A stretch of DNA of 64,000 nt from UBA12202 sp002691725 (GCA_965660675.1 CBFIAU010000001.1:248001-312000), one strand, 5' to 3'; numbered from the stretch's first letter, positions 16,160-25,099 are shown. Numbers and translations are program-made. Notes: generated by a model from the sequence alone, not told the origin.

Positions 16160-17038
16160 TTATTGCACAAACTGATTTGCACAAGCTTTCAAATGTTTTG
16201 TGAACGATTGCACTTTTATCGTGCGATGGAGGTCTATGTGAGTGACCATCCAAATTGGGATCGCATAATCAGATAGTGGTGGGAGTATGGCTGTCAGATT
16301 TGTGCTTGTTGCCGCATCATGCGCGCCAATAAAGCCGAGGCCAACCCCATATTTAACCGCTTGGGATAGCGTAAACAAGTCATCTGTTGTGAGGGATATT
16401 TGGCTCTCTCTAACATTATTCTTAAACCATTTGGTGAACGGATATCGCCCCTGCTCATCTTCGGCAGACACAAATAGGTGATGGTCTAGATTACTGGCAG
16501 ATGGTTTTCCATAGTGCCTGATATAGGTGTCGCTGGCATATAGGCCAAAGGGCAGATGACAAAATAATTGCACGACATAATCAGGATTGGTCGGCTTTAG
16601 CCCTGCTCTGATAGCAACATGGGCCTCCCCTACCTCAAGCCTTGCAAGTTCAGCTGTTGTTTCTAGCCTGAAATTAACCTGGAGATTTTCTGCCCTGAAG
16701 GCATGTATAGCTGGCATCACTAACGGGGTGATGCCTGATAAGGTGGTGACAACAAAATTGCCCCTAATTTCATTCTTCTGACTTTTGAGTTTACTAGCCA
16801 AATCTTGAAACATTTCATCGGCTCTTCCAACGACATCCAAGAATAATTGCCCTGCTTCGGTTAGCTCATACCCTTTGGCATGACGTTGAAACAATTTCAT
16901 ATCAAATTGCGCTTCCAAATAATCAATATGCCTATTCACGGTGGCACGATGAATATTTAGAGAAGCCGCCGCATTCATAATTGTTCCTGTGCGGGCGACC
17001 ATCAAAGCTGTTCTTAATTCGGTCCAATGTTCCATCAT
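16160..17038 (-). CDS. LysR-family transcriptional regulator
   Basis: LysR-type regulator with N-terminal helix-turn-helix (NAAASLNIHRATVNRHIDYLE, about residues 19-39) and a C-terminal effector-binding domain. The HTH has H-R-A-T-V-N-R where most LysR proteins have Q-x-A-L-S-x-x-I, a divergent recognition helix. I chose the ATG pair at 17038/17035, which has AAGGA upstream; a start at 17071 is in frame but has no site. It faces the DoxX-like gene across about 110 bp, so that gene is its likely target. Confidence 0.85.
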   Translation of the reverse strand: MMEHWTELRTALMVARTGTIMNAAASLNIHRATVNRHIDYLEAQFDMKLFQRHAKGYELTEAGQLFLDVVGRADEMFQDLASKLKSQKNEIRGNFVVTTLSGITPLVMPAIHAFRAENLQVNFRLETTAELARLEVGEAHVAIRAGLKPTNPDYVVQLFCHLPFGLYASDTYIRHYGKPSASNLDHHLFVSAEDEQGRYPFTKWFKNNVRESQISLTTDDLFTLSQAVKYGVGLGFIGAHDAATSTNLTAILPPLSDYAIPIWMVTHIDLHRTIKVQSFTKHLKACANQFVQ

Positions 17039-17147
17039 GAGATCCTTTACCAATGTCGCAAATATGCACATATAATGTCATTTTATCAGTCTTTACAGTT
17101 TTTTTGCAAAGCCTTAAGTATCGAACATAAAGAGATGAGATCAAATC

Positions 17148-17522
17148 ATGAAATATGCATCGCCGATTTTGAGAATATTACTAAGCGCAGCATTTTTGGC
17201 TGCTGGCACGCAAAAGCTCATTGGTGCAGAGATGATGGTCGTTGTCTATGACCAGATTGGTGCTGGCCAATGGTTCAGGATAGTGACAGGCATTGTTGAG
17301 GTGGGCGGTGCTATCCTTTTGTGGATACCCTCAATTCAAATCCTTGGTGCGCTTTTGCTTGGCGCTACCATGGTGGGGGCCATATTGGCGCATCTCCTCA
17401 TTCTTGGCCCATCTTCCCTGCCAGCGCTTGTTCTGGGTGTGATGTGTGTCGCTGTTATCTGGCTCCATAAATCACAATTCACCATGATGAAGGCAAAGTG
17501 GATGGGGCGAGCCACATCGTAA
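17148..17522 (+). CDS. DoxX-like membrane protein
   Basis: A 124-residue protein with four predicted TM helices. The N-terminal LRILLSAAFLAAGTQKLIGAE matches the DoxX/DoxX-like pattern (helix 1 ending in G-x-x-K-L), and IVTGIVEVGGAILLWIP matches helix 2. The biochemical function of this subfamily is not established. It is divergent from the LysR regulator and followed by another small membrane protein, probably in the same transcript. Confidence 0.75.
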   Translation: MKYASPILRILLSAAFLAAGTQKLIGAEMMVVVYDQIGAGQWFRIVTGIVEVGGAILLWIPSIQILGALLLGATMVGAILAHLLILGPSSLPALVLGVMCVAVIWLHKSQFTMMKAKWMGRATS

Positions 17523-17604
17523 AATCAAATTATTAATCCGCCAACATAGCCGTGTTTTGTTTGAATGTGTTGATGGAATGTGTTTGGCGAAACAGGAGAC
17601 TAAA

Positions 17605-18006
17605 ATGAAAAATAAAAACCTGGTATTGTTGAAAACATCAAGTGGCCTGTGGGTAGTGTGGGGGCTTGTCCATATGCTTGCTGGCGTCATCGTATTGAGC
17701 GCCGATACGGCTAGTGGATTTTCAGCGATTGCTGATGCGGTTTCTGCAGAACATCTGCTAGCTGATTATCACCCTGCTACTGGCGCCATACTCAATCAGC
17801 ATGGATGGAACCTATTTTGGTTTGGTGCGGTGACACTTATTGGCGGCATATTCATCTGGCGCGGGTCTATGTCTGCTGTTTTGGTGACGGCGCTCATAGG
17901 TGGGCTAGCTGATTTAGGCTATTTCGTCTTTCTCGATATGGGGGGCTTAGTCAATTTTATACCGGGCACGGTCATGACGATTTTTCCGCCACCGCGATTG
18001 TTCTAA
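17605..18006 (+). CDS. Small four-helix membrane protein, C-terminus probably frameshifted
   Basis: As read, 133 residues from ATG 17605 (preceded by AGGAG) with three clear TM helices and then an abrupt polar end (IFPPPRLF). Adding one T to the T5 run at 17981-17985 restores a fourth hydrophobic helix reading FSATAIVLSLSVFLQTRKHQ and moves the stop to 18051-18053. I therefore think the true product ends at 18053 and that either the sequence or the gene carries a one-base deletion. I do not recognise the family. It follows the DoxX-like gene. Confidence 0.6.
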   Translation: MKNKNLVLLKTSSGLWVVWGLVHMLAGVIVLSADTASGFSAIADAVSAEHLLADYHPATGAILNQHGWNLFWFGAVTLIGGIFIWRGSMSAVLVTALIGGLADLGYFVFLDMGGLVNFIPGTVMTIFPPPRLF

Positions 18007-18130
18007 GCCTGTCTGTCTTTTTGCAGACGAGAAAACATCAATCAAAGATGTAACTCCAGCCTTCCACCCCAGCGGCTGAGACGCAGTCTCTATGCACCAG
18101 TAATGAGATGGCGGTTTTTTGTTGTTCAGA

Positions 18131-18166
18131 AATGGCTAACTCAATGGCTAATTCAATGGCTAACTT
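18131..18166. repeat. Three 12-bp tandem repeats
   Basis: AATGGCTAACTC, AATGGCTAATTC and AATGGCTAACTT in direct succession, just past the 3' end of phnM. The surrounding spacer (18054-18184) otherwise shows only a short GAGAC/GTCTC hairpin. Confidence 0.8.
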
Positions 18167-18184
18167 TGGGATTGCTACAAGGCC

Positions 18185-19327
18185 TCATCCGACACGAAGG
18201 CCTTTGGCATAAACGGCTTTGATTAGGGCAATATCATCAATTACCTTGAAACGTAATAAATCGGCGCGATATCCGGCTTTAATAATGCCTCTATCATTGA
18301 AACCTGCTGCCTTGGCTGGGGCTGCGGTAACTGTTGATAGACCTGAGGCTAAATTTCCTCTACGAAGGCCTAAAAGAACTGCTCCCAGTAACAAACTTGA
18401 TGGAACATAATCTGAAGACAATACATCTAACAGACCTAAATCATCAAGCTCGGAAGCAGCGATATTACCGCTATGTGATCCACCACGAACTAAATTAGGC
18501 GCCCCCATCATAATAGCAATTCCTTGGTCACGACACGCTCGCGCGGCTTCCAATGTTGTAGGAAACTCTGCCAGGCCTGTTCCATTTTGCTTACTATTCT
18601 TAACATCTTCTGAAGTTGTATCATCATGACTTGCAAGCAAAGCGTTAAATAATTTTGCTTTAGCAACGGTAGCGGCAGCGTGTTGGGCTCCAAACCGTTT
18701 TTGAAGCCCACGTTGAAAATCAAAATAATCATTGAGTTGGTCGCAGTTCATGTTGTGTTTATCAGAAATGTATTTTTCTAACTGTGATATATCGCGGAAC
18801 TGCCTTTGACCTGGCGTATGATCCATAAGCGAAATCATGCGAACGCGATCATAAATATTGAATTCATCTAATTCATCAATCAAAGTTTCACTACAAGTTT
18901 CGGCACGAAGATGAATAAAGTGTGAGATTTTCATAGCCCCTTCAACAACCAGAGCATTAATGACAGAGGCCGTTTGTCTCGCATAGCGATCATATCTTGC
19001 TTTCTTATTTGAAAGGATAGAACCAACACGAATAGCATCAAATACCGTTGTAATCCCTGTTGATGCCAATTCATTATCATGAGCAAGGACCGCTGATCGA
19101 ACTGGCCATTTAACTTCTGGTCGAGGTTCCAGATGTCGTTCTAAATTGTCTGTGTGTAATTCAATTAAGCCGGGACTAATAAAATCACCTTCACAATCCT
19201 CTGCACCTTTAGGGATGGATAAAGTTTCTTCGACTGCAGTTATGAGACCATTTTCAATGGAAATTAAGCCAGTAAACTGTTGATTTCCTGAAAGGATAGT
19301 TGCGTTTGCAAAGATGAAAGATGACAT
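18185..19327 (-). CDS. phnM: PhnM, ribose 1-methylphosphonate 5-triphosphate diphosphohydrolase
   Basis: Amidohydrolase-fold enzyme of the C-P lyase pathway that removes pyrophosphate from alpha-D-ribose 1-alkylphosphonate 5-triphosphate, giving the substrate of PhnJ. Seen in 380 residues: SPGLIELHTDNLERHLEPRP (metal-binding start of the barrel), STGITTVFDAIRVGS, MSLMDHTPGQRQFRD, MGAPNLVRGGSHSGN and LSSDYVPSSLLLGA, all PhnM signatures. It is separated from phnGHIJKLN by the divergent 2H-type gene, so it has its own promoter in the 19328-19437 spacer. Confidence 0.95.
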   Translation of the reverse strand: MSSFIFANATILSGNQQFTGLISIENGLITAVEETLSIPKGAEDCEGDFISPGLIELHTDNLERHLEPRPEVKWPVRSAVLAHDNELASTGITTVFDAIRVGSILSNKKARYDRYARQTASVINALVVEGAMKISHFIHLRAETCSETLIDELDEFNIYDRVRMISLMDHTPGQRQFRDISQLEKYISDKHNMNCDQLNDYFDFQRGLQKRFGAQHAAATVAKAKLFNALLASHDDTTSEDVKNSKQNGTGLAEFPTTLEAARACRDQGIAIMMGAPNLVRGGSHSGNIAASELDDLGLLDVLSSDYVPSSLLLGAVLLGLRRGNLASGLSTVTAAPAKAAGFNDRGIIKAGYRADLLRFKVIDDIALIKAVYAKGLRVG

Positions 19328-19437
19328 ATAAAACCTCTACTGAAATATTTAGCAATTGAATGTTAAATTTTTTTTACAACCCACATATTTAGATTAGATA
19401 GGGTTGATTTAGGCGCATATCTGCTAATATCAAAATC

Positions 19438-20130
19438 ATGGAAATTAGTACGTTTAACCGTTTTGCTTTTTATTTTTTGCCAGCTCAAGAGAGCCAGCTT
19501 GGTCGTTTTGGGGCAGCTTGGCTCGGATGGTCGATTGATAAGGGCGTGGTTACCCCATTTCCTGATCCGGTCAGCCATTTCCACAATGAAATGATTGCAC
19601 AAGCGGGTAAATATGGTTTCCACGCTACATTGAAACCACCTTTTCGATTGCATGAAGATACATCTATCGAAGATTTGATTGAAACAGCGACGAGTGTAAT
19701 AGCTGATATAGATCACTTTGAATTGCCACCATTGATGCTTGATCAAATGGATGATTTTTTTGTTCTTCGCACAAAAATTGACTGTCCAGCCATAAATAAT
19801 CTTGCTCAAACTTTGGTTACAAAACTGGATGGTTTTCGCGCCCGTCCTTTTGATGAGGAACTGCGGCGACGGCGAAGTGCTGGCTTGTCCGAGCGGCAAG
19901 AAGAATTGCTTCTGGCTTGGGGTTACCCATTTGTTGATGATGAGTTTAGATTTCATTTGACGTTAACTAATAGATGTGACCAGTTGAATGTTGCTGAAAT
20001 TGACGACATTCTTAAAAAACATATAGTGCCAGAGATGCTTGCCCCAATGAAAGTCACCGATGTAGGATTTGTTGGTGAAGCTGAAGACGGACGTTTCCAT
20101 TTGATTAAACGTATTCCTTTTGGCCATTGA
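19438..20130 (+). CDS. DUF1045 phosphonate-locus protein, 2H-phosphoesterase-like
   Basis: Member of the 'putative phosphonate metabolism protein' family (DUF1045), 230 residues. Two H-x-T motifs are visible: KYGFHATLKPPFRL (His62/Thr64) and RFHLTLTNR (His173/Thr175). This paired arrangement defines 2H phosphoesterases, which open cyclic phosphodiesters. The C-P lyase pathway produces ribosyl 1,2-cyclic phosphate, normally opened by PhnP, and no phnP is present in this locus, so this protein may do that job (inference). It is divergent from phnM and overlaps the end of phnN by 26 bp. Confidence 0.85.
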   Translation: MEISTFNRFAFYFLPAQESQLGRFGAAWLGWSIDKGVVTPFPDPVSHFHNEMIAQAGKYGFHATLKPPFRLHEDTSIEDLIETATSVIADIDHFELPPLMLDQMDDFFVLRTKIDCPAINNLAQTLVTKLDGFRARPFDEELRRRRSAGLSERQEELLLAWGYPFVDDEFRFHLTLTNRCDQLNVAEIDDILKKHIVPEMLAPMKVTDVGFVGEAEDGRFHLIKRIPFGH

Positions 20131-20659
20131 TGATTGATCCAATCAATCCTTCCAATTCACAAACAGCTTTTTCGATTGTGGTGTTATTACTAATGACATA
20201 AGTTTCTTCGGGCGCTGCAATTGTCGCACGTTTAATTCTATCAGCGATCTGAGCTTCATCTTCACGACCTCTAATCCGTAACCGTTCTTCGAGAATATTT
20301 GGATCGACAGCAATGAAGATGGCATGGAGATCAGGGTATTGCTTTTTCATGTCGCTAAGAGCCCCTCGTGAGCCATTAACAATGACATGCTCGCCAGCGG
20401 CAAGAACGTCTAAAATGTCGCGGCGTATTCCATAAAAAAGACCATGAGCTTGCCATGAAAATAAAAAGGCATTTTGCTGAGCTAGATTTTTAAAGACCTC
20501 AATTGAGACACTTTCAAAATCTTCACTTTCAGCATGGTGAGGGCGAGTAATAACTCTCCGAGCAGATTGCAGGCTCATAGAAGATCGGCACAAAGCACGA
20601 ATAAGGCTGTCTTTTCCAGCACCTGATGCACCTAGAATGATGAAAAGATGACCGCTCAT
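20105..20659 (-). CDS. phnN: PhnN, ribose 1,5-bisphosphate phosphokinase
   Basis: Guanylate-kinase-fold enzyme that turns ribose 1,5-bisphosphate into PRPP at the end of C-P lyase metabolism. Seen in 184 residues: P-loop FIILGASGAGKDSLIRAL, RVITRPHHAESEDFESVS, LFSWQAHGLFYGI and HVIVNGSRGALSDM, the PhnN series that separates it from guanylate kinase. It overlaps phnL by 4 bp. It is the last gene of the phnGHIJKLN operon and converges with the DUF1045 gene. Confidence 0.93.
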   Translation of the reverse strand: MSGHLFIILGASGAGKDSLIRALCRSSMSLQSARRVITRPHHAESEDFESVSIEVFKNLAQQNAFLFSWQAHGLFYGIRRDILDVLAAGEHVIVNGSRGALSDMKKQYPDLHAIFIAVDPNILEERLRIRGREDEAQIADRIKRATIAAPEETYVISNNTTIEKAVCELEGLIGSIINGQKEYV

Positions 20660-21342
20660 GAAACCTGCTTTGCCGTGTGTAATGCCGTAATTTTAATTTC
20701 ACGGTTACAAACATCATCGCGCGCCGCTTGATCATGAAAAATACCAATAATCGCTGTTTCCTTAGCCTTGGCTTCATGGATTAATTCCAGAACAGTCTGG
20801 CGATTATCCGGGTCAAGTGAAGCCGTCGGCTCATCCAAAAGCATGGCAGGATAAGAATGACTAAACCCGCGCGCAATATTTACCCGCTGTTGTTCACCAC
20901 CAGAAAATGTTAAGGGTGATAAAGACCATAAGGTTTGCGGAATACGCAACCGTGTTAATAATTCTATCGCACGGTCTTCAGCTGCTTTTGGTGATGCCCC
21001 TGATGCTATCATGGGTTCGGCAACCACTCTGATTGCCGGAACTCGGGGAAGCACTCTCAAGAACTGTGAAACATAGCCAAGCAGGTGACGGCGAATGGAA
21101 AGAATATGCCGAGGCTCTGCCCCAACCAATTCTTCCCCATTAATTTTTATACTTCCGTATTCAGCCAGATAATTACCATAGAGCATCCGCATAAGTGTTG
21201 ATTTACCAGCACCAGAAGGGCCGGTTAAGGCGATACATTCACCCTTTTCAACCCTAAAATTAACCTCTGATAGAACATCTATTCTCGTGCTACCCTGATG
21301 GTGTAATGTGAAAGACTTTGATAAATTACTTATTTCGAACAT
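20656..21342 (-). CDS. phnL: PhnL, ABC-type ATPase of the C-P lyase system
   Basis: ABC ATPase that in E. coli is needed with PhnGHI for forming the ribose 1-alkylphosphonate triphosphate; it is not part of a classic importer. Seen in 228 residues: Walker A ALTGPSGAGKSTLMRMLYGN, signature LTFSGGEQQRVNIARGF, Walker B PAMLLDEPTASLDPDN. It is spaced 2 bp from phnK and overlaps phnN by 4 bp. Confidence 0.94.
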   Translation of the reverse strand: MFEISNLSKSFTLHHQGSTRIDVLSEVNFRVEKGECIALTGPSGAGKSTLMRMLYGNYLAEYGSIKINGEELVGAEPRHILSIRRHLLGYVSQFLRVLPRVPAIRVVAEPMIASGASPKAAEDRAIELLTRLRIPQTLWSLSPLTFSGGEQQRVNIARGFSHSYPAMLLDEPTASLDPDNRQTVLELIHEAKAKETAIIGIFHDQAARDDVCNREIKITALHTAKQVS

Positions 21343-21344
21343 TA

Positions 21345-22115
21345 TTACACCTGCAAAATTGAACTAACCAAAAGTTGAGTATAAGGATGCTGCGGGTCAT
21401 CAAGCACTTGATCAGCAAGTCCAGCCTCAACCACATTGCCGTTTTTCATCACCACCATGCGATCTGCTAGCATTCTGATCACAGCTAGATCATGAGTAAC
21501 AATAATCACGGATAGCGATAACTCCTGCACCAATGACCTCAGTAAATCCAGCAGGCGAGCCTGTACGGAAACATCCAATCCCCCTGTTGGCTCATCCATG
21601 AAAATTAATCTTGGTTCCGTAACCAAATTGCGGGCAATTTGAAGCCTTTGCTGCATCCCTCCAGAAAAGGTTGAAGGCCGATGATCAATGCGGGATGTGT
21701 CAAGTTCAACACGCGACATCCAGTCTTCGGCTTTGGTGCGAATATTTCCATAATGGCGGTTACCTATATTCATAAGGCGTTCACCAACATTACCCCCTGC
21801 GCTGACTGACATCCTTAGACCGTCACGCGGGTTCTGATGGACATAAGCCCATTCTGTGCGTGCCAAATAGCGCTGCTCGGCTTCTGATAGTTTGAGAATA
21901 TCAACTTCACCTCGGCTTGGGCTTCTAAAAATAACTTCACCTTGATCGGGCATGATTTGCGCCGACAGACAATTAAGCAAGGTTGATTTGCCTGATCCGG
22001 ATTCGCCAACAATACCCATTACCTCACCAGAATAAAGCGAGAGGTTTATATTGCTGCATCCAAGGATATGACCATATGATTTGCTGATCCCCGTCGCTTC
22101 AAATATGGGTTGCAT
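21345..22115 (-). CDS. phnK: PhnK, ABC-type ATPase that docks on the C-P lyase core
   Basis: ABC ATPase that binds PhnJ in the PhnGHIJK complex. Seen: Walker A MGIVGESGSGKSTLLNCL, signature STFSGGMQQRLQIARNL, Walker B PRLIFMDEPTGGLDVSVQ. I chose ATG 22115 (256 aa), 6 bases after AGGAGG; the frame stays open upstream to 22226 but that part overlaps phnJ and adds a non-family N-terminus. The start overlaps the phnJ stop region by 17 bp, which implies translational coupling. Confidence 0.94.
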   Translation of the reverse strand: MQPIFEATGISKSYGHILGCSNINLSLYSGEVMGIVGESGSGKSTLLNCLSAQIMPDQGEVIFRSPSRGEVDILKLSEAEQRYLARTEWAYVHQNPRDGLRMSVSAGGNVGERLMNIGNRHYGNIRTKAEDWMSRVELDTSRIDHRPSTFSGGMQQRLQIARNLVTEPRLIFMDEPTGGLDVSVQARLLDLLRSLVQELSLSVIIVTHDLAVIRMLADRMVVMKNGNVVEAGLADQVLDDPQHPYTQLLVSSILQV

Positions 22116-22986
22116 CATATCCCTCCTGATCAAGACGATTACGTTTGCCGCGATGACCATCAGCCTGCCGCGCTTCGCAATAATGAGTATCAGAACAAAC
22201 AAACATCCTGTTGCCTTCATCATCAATGATCACTTCGTCAAGATAACTATTATTGGCACTACATAATTCGCATTCCGCATTAGCTTTCAATCGCGTGAAG
22301 GGATGATCTTCAAAATCTAATGATATAACTTCGCAATATGGCGGTATGGCATAAAGTCTTTGCTCACGGCCTGCGCCAAATAACTGTAAGGCTGGACACA
22401 TAGACATTTTAGGATTGTCAAATTTCGGGATTGGCGACGGGTCCATTACATAACGCCCTTCAACTTTCACGGGATAGGCATATGATGTTGCGATATGTCC
22501 ATGATGAGCGATATCTTCATATAGTTTTACATGCATCAATCCATACTCGGTCAAGGCATGCATTTTCCGTGTTTCGCTTTCCCGTGGTTCCAGGAACCGT
22601 AAGGGTTCAGGAATAGGAACTTGATAAACAAGGATCTGATTCTCATCCAGATCATGTTCAGGGATACGGTGGCGGGTTTGAATAAGGCTCGCCTTTTCAG
22701 TATGTGTTGTGGTTTCAACTTTGGCCGTTTTTTCAAAAAACTGTCGAATGGATACGGCATTGGTCGTGTCATCAGCACCTTGGTCTATCACCTTGATTTT
22801 ATCTTCCGGAACCAGACAAGCCGAAGTGACTTGAACGCCCCCTGTGCCCCATCCATAGGGCATTGGCATTTCGCGTGATGCAAAAGGAACCTGGTAGCCT
22901 GGAATTGCAATAGATTTTAGCAAACCTCGACGGATCATTCGTTTTGTTTGTTCATCGAGATATGCAAAATTATAATCATTGGACAT
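22099..22986 (-). CDS. phnJ: PhnJ, radical-SAM-type carbon-phosphorus lyase
   Basis: Catalytic subunit that cleaves the C-P bond of ribose 1-alkylphosphonate 5-phosphate, using S-adenosylmethionine and a [4Fe-4S] cluster. In 295 residues the conserved cysteines are visible as AECELCSANNS, RMFVCSDTHYCEARQ: three cluster Cys plus the radical Cys, around residues 240-270. Also seen: FAYLDEQTKRMIRRGLLKSI at the start and MPMPYGWGTGGVQVTS. All expected catalytic residues are present, so the system should be active. It is adjacent to phnI (1-bp overlap) and phnK. Confidence 0.96.
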   Translation of the reverse strand: MSNDYNFAYLDEQTKRMIRRGLLKSIAIPGYQVPFASREMPMPYGWGTGGVQVTSACLVPEDKIKVIDQGADDTTNAVSIRQFFEKTAKVETTTHTEKASLIQTRHRIPEHDLDENQILVYQVPIPEPLRFLEPRESETRKMHALTEYGLMHVKLYEDIAHHGHIATSYAYPVKVEGRYVMDPSPIPKFDNPKMSMCPALQLFGAGREQRLYAIPPYCEVISLDFEDHPFTRLKANAECELCSANNSYLDEVIIDDEGNRMFVCSDTHYCEARQADGHRGKRNRLDQEGYDATHI

Positions 22987-24068
22987 TATTCTGATGCCTT
23001 TTCTAATTCAGCAGCATCATGCCGCAACTTTCTGACTAGCTCTAATTCAGATTGAAAATCGACATAATGAGGTAGCTTGATATGTTCAACAAACCCTGTG
23101 GCTTGGATGTTGTCACAATGATAGAGAACAAACTCTTCATCTTGTGCTGCTGCCCCCAGATTATCTTCGCCTAGTTCCTTCCAGCGTAAGGCTCGGTCAA
23201 CAAGTGCCATGGCGATAGATTTTCTCTCTTGCTGGCCAAAAACCAACCCATAACCACGGGTAAATTGCGCGGGTTCTGTTTTACTGCCCTGAAATTGGTT
23301 TACGGTTTCACATTCGGATATTTCAATCCTGCCGATAACAATGGAAAAGCCTAATTCAGGTATAGTCATCTCGACCTCGACGAAACCTATTCTTAACTCA
23401 CCGACAAACGCATGGTTTCTTGCATAACCGCGCTGCGTTGAATATCCAAGCCCAAGTAAAAACCCTTCATCACCGCGCGTGAGGGCTTGCAGTCTTACCG
23501 CCCGATCTGCAGGTAAAGTTAAAGGCTCACGCGTTAAATCATGAGGCCTCTCACTGGTTGCTTTTTCCTGCTGGATCAAGCCATCATTATTTAGTAACTC
23601 TAGAATATGCGGCATAGAGGATGGCTCAGGAGATTGATTGACAGCCTCCATCACTTCACCATCAGCCAGTAATTTGAAATTGAGCAAGCGGTGGGTGTAG
23701 TCAAATGTTGGGCCAAGGATTTGACCACCTGGAATATCCTTAAAGGTAGCCGAGATCCTTCTCTTACATTGCATGCTATCCGTATCAATTGGTAATGATG
23801 TTCCAAATCGAGGCAATGTTGTCCGATAAGCCCTAATCAAAAATATAGCTTCTATTAGGTCGCCTTGTGACTGTTTTATGGCTAATGCCGCTAGTTCAGG
23901 GTCATATAAAGAGCCTTCGGCCATCACACGGCTCACGGCGAGGGACATTTGGCCTTTGATCTGGTCAATGGACAGGGCTTTTATCTTAACGGGGCCACGA
24001 CGTTCTTCATCAAGCCAGCGATGCGCATTAGCAATAGCTTTTTCGCCACCTTTAACAGCAACATACAT
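22986..24068 (-). CDS. phnI: PhnI, C-P lyase core subunit
   Basis: Subunit of the PhnGHIJ core; with PhnG, H and L it displaces adenine from ATP by the phosphonate. 360 residues from ATG 24068, chosen because it forms TAATG with the phnH stop and has GGAG upstream; a GTG at 24074 is the alternative. Seen: YVAVKGGEKAIANAHRWLDE at the N-terminus (the family start), FDYTHRLLNFKLLADGE and LGLGYSTQRGYARNHAFVGE. Length matches the family. Confidence 0.95.
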   Translation of the reverse strand: MYVAVKGGEKAIANAHRWLDEERRGPVKIKALSIDQIKGQMSLAVSRVMAEGSLYDPELAALAIKQSQGDLIEAIFLIRAYRTTLPRFGTSLPIDTDSMQCKRRISATFKDIPGGQILGPTFDYTHRLLNFKLLADGEVMEAVNQSPEPSSMPHILELLNNDGLIQQEKATSERPHDLTREPLTLPADRAVRLQALTRGDEGFLLGLGYSTQRGYARNHAFVGELRIGFVEVEMTIPELGFSIVIGRIEISECETVNQFQGSKTEPAQFTRGYGLVFGQQERKSIAMALVDRALRWKELGEDNLGAAAQDEEFVLYHCDNIQATGFVEHIKLPHYVDFQSELELVRKLRHDAAELEKASE

Positions 24069-24637
24069 TAGCACATCTCCATCTTTGTTGTTCGGGGAAG
24101 CCCCATGAGTTTATCATCACAAGTCAGCATAAAATCTACACCAAGGGGAAACATGGCTTGTCCATTCCGAAAAGGCGAAATCTCAGTAATTGAAACCATG
24201 ACTTTATCTTTTATCCCCGGGCCCGAAAGTTGACATTGCCCGTGATCTAATTTTGGATACCCAACAATGACGGTAGCTGATTGATCGGGGTATTCGTTAC
24301 TCCCCTGCTTAAGAGCATTGATTGCACCAATACCATCATGATCACATATGATAAAATCTGCTAGTTCAGGGGAGGTAAAATTTGTGCCAGTATGAAAACT
24401 TAGCCATGTTTTGACGGCTTCATTATCATAATGAGCTTTTAAGCTGATCTTTGTTGTATGATCAAATAAGGTTAGAGCGATATTGGCTTGAGCTCTTGAT
24501 AAAGGTTCAGGCGGAGTAAGTCCGGAAAGTGAAACAATACGACCCGGACGAGCCATTGCATCCATAATTTGGCGGAATGCTCGAGCTGCATCTTGAGATG
24601 GATTAGTGAAACCACCGCTAAGATCATTAGCCATCAA
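24068..24637 (-). CDS. phnH: PhnH, C-P lyase core subunit
   Basis: Core subunit that forms the (PhnGHIJ)2 complex. 189 residues with the family start GGFTNPSQDAARAFRQIMDA, then MARPGRIVSL and the C-terminal GPGIKDKVMVSI and FPLGVDFMLTCDDKLMGLPR. It overlaps phnG by 4 bp and the phnI start by 1 bp. No unusual features. Confidence 0.94.
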   Translation of the reverse strand: MMANDLSGGFTNPSQDAARAFRQIMDAMARPGRIVSLSGLTPPEPLSRAQANIALTLFDHTTKISLKAHYDNEAVKTWLSFHTGTNFTSPELADFIICDHDGIGAINALKQGSNEYPDQSATVIVGYPKLDHGQCQLSGPGIKDKVMVSITEISPFRNGQAMFPLGVDFMLTCDDKLMGLPRTTKMEMC

Positions 24638-25068
24638 TCCTCTCCTCTAACCAAGGTGAAGAAATCCACTTTCGTTGCGGCTGCTTTGGCGGCAAGGCTA
24701 TATTGCTTTTCCTGAACCAACTTTTCCAAAGGTTTAAGAACAGATTTTAAGATTAGTTCAAATTTATCTGTCTGCAAAAGAGCATCCAGTTTAGCAATAG
24801 TTTCTGCTGTTTCTTTTGAGCGCCCTTGATGATATCCGTGACCTATATATCCCTCAGCGATTTTAATGCTGCATCGCGTTACTGACATTTCACCCAAGTG
24901 AAAAGGGGCTCCAGTGCCCCCTTGTCGTCCCTGAACCATAACAGCACCAATTTCTGCTGCTCTGATAATCTCACTATCACATGTAATTCCTGCTTTATCC
25001 CATAAAGTCTTAACATCTTCGGATGATGACTGAGCGAGTAACGATAACCACATTTTCCGATCCATCAT
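24634..25068 (-). CDS. phnG: PhnG, C-P lyase core subunit
   Basis: First gene of the phnGHIJKLN operon, 144 residues. Seen: WLSLLAQSSSEDVKTLWDK, MVQGRQGGTGAPFHLGEMSV, TRCSIKI and GHGYHQGRSKETAETIAKLDALL, the diagnostic PhnG segments. The 95-bp spacer upstream, shared with divergent phnF, holds a pair of TAGACAA repeats and a Pho-box-like sequence, so the operon is probably repressed by PhnF and activated by PhoB. Confidence 0.94.
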   Translation of the reverse strand: MMDRKMWLSLLAQSSSEDVKTLWDKAGITCDSEIIRAAEIGAVMVQGRQGGTGAPFHLGEMSVTRCSIKIAEGYIGHGYHQGRSKETAETIAKLDALLQTDKFELILKSVLKPLEKLVQEKQYSLAAKAAATKVDFFTLVRGED

Positions 25069-25084
25069 ATAACCTATTTTTTAA

Positions 25085-25099
25085 TAGACAACTAGACAA
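25085..25099. promoter_or_regulatory. Direct repeat TAGACAA, candidate PhnF operator
   Basis: TAGACAA occurs at 25085-25091 and 25093-25099 (TTGTCTA twice on the minus strand), separated by one base, between phnG and phnF. GntR/HutC-type regulators usually bind such short repeated half-sites in the spacer next to their own gene. Assignment is by position. Confidence 0.45.

Noticed and set aside
10132..18184. tRNA-associated integrative island
   Set aside because: Accessory genes follow the tRNA-Gly, but no integrase is present and I found no second copy of the tRNA 3' end to serve as attR.
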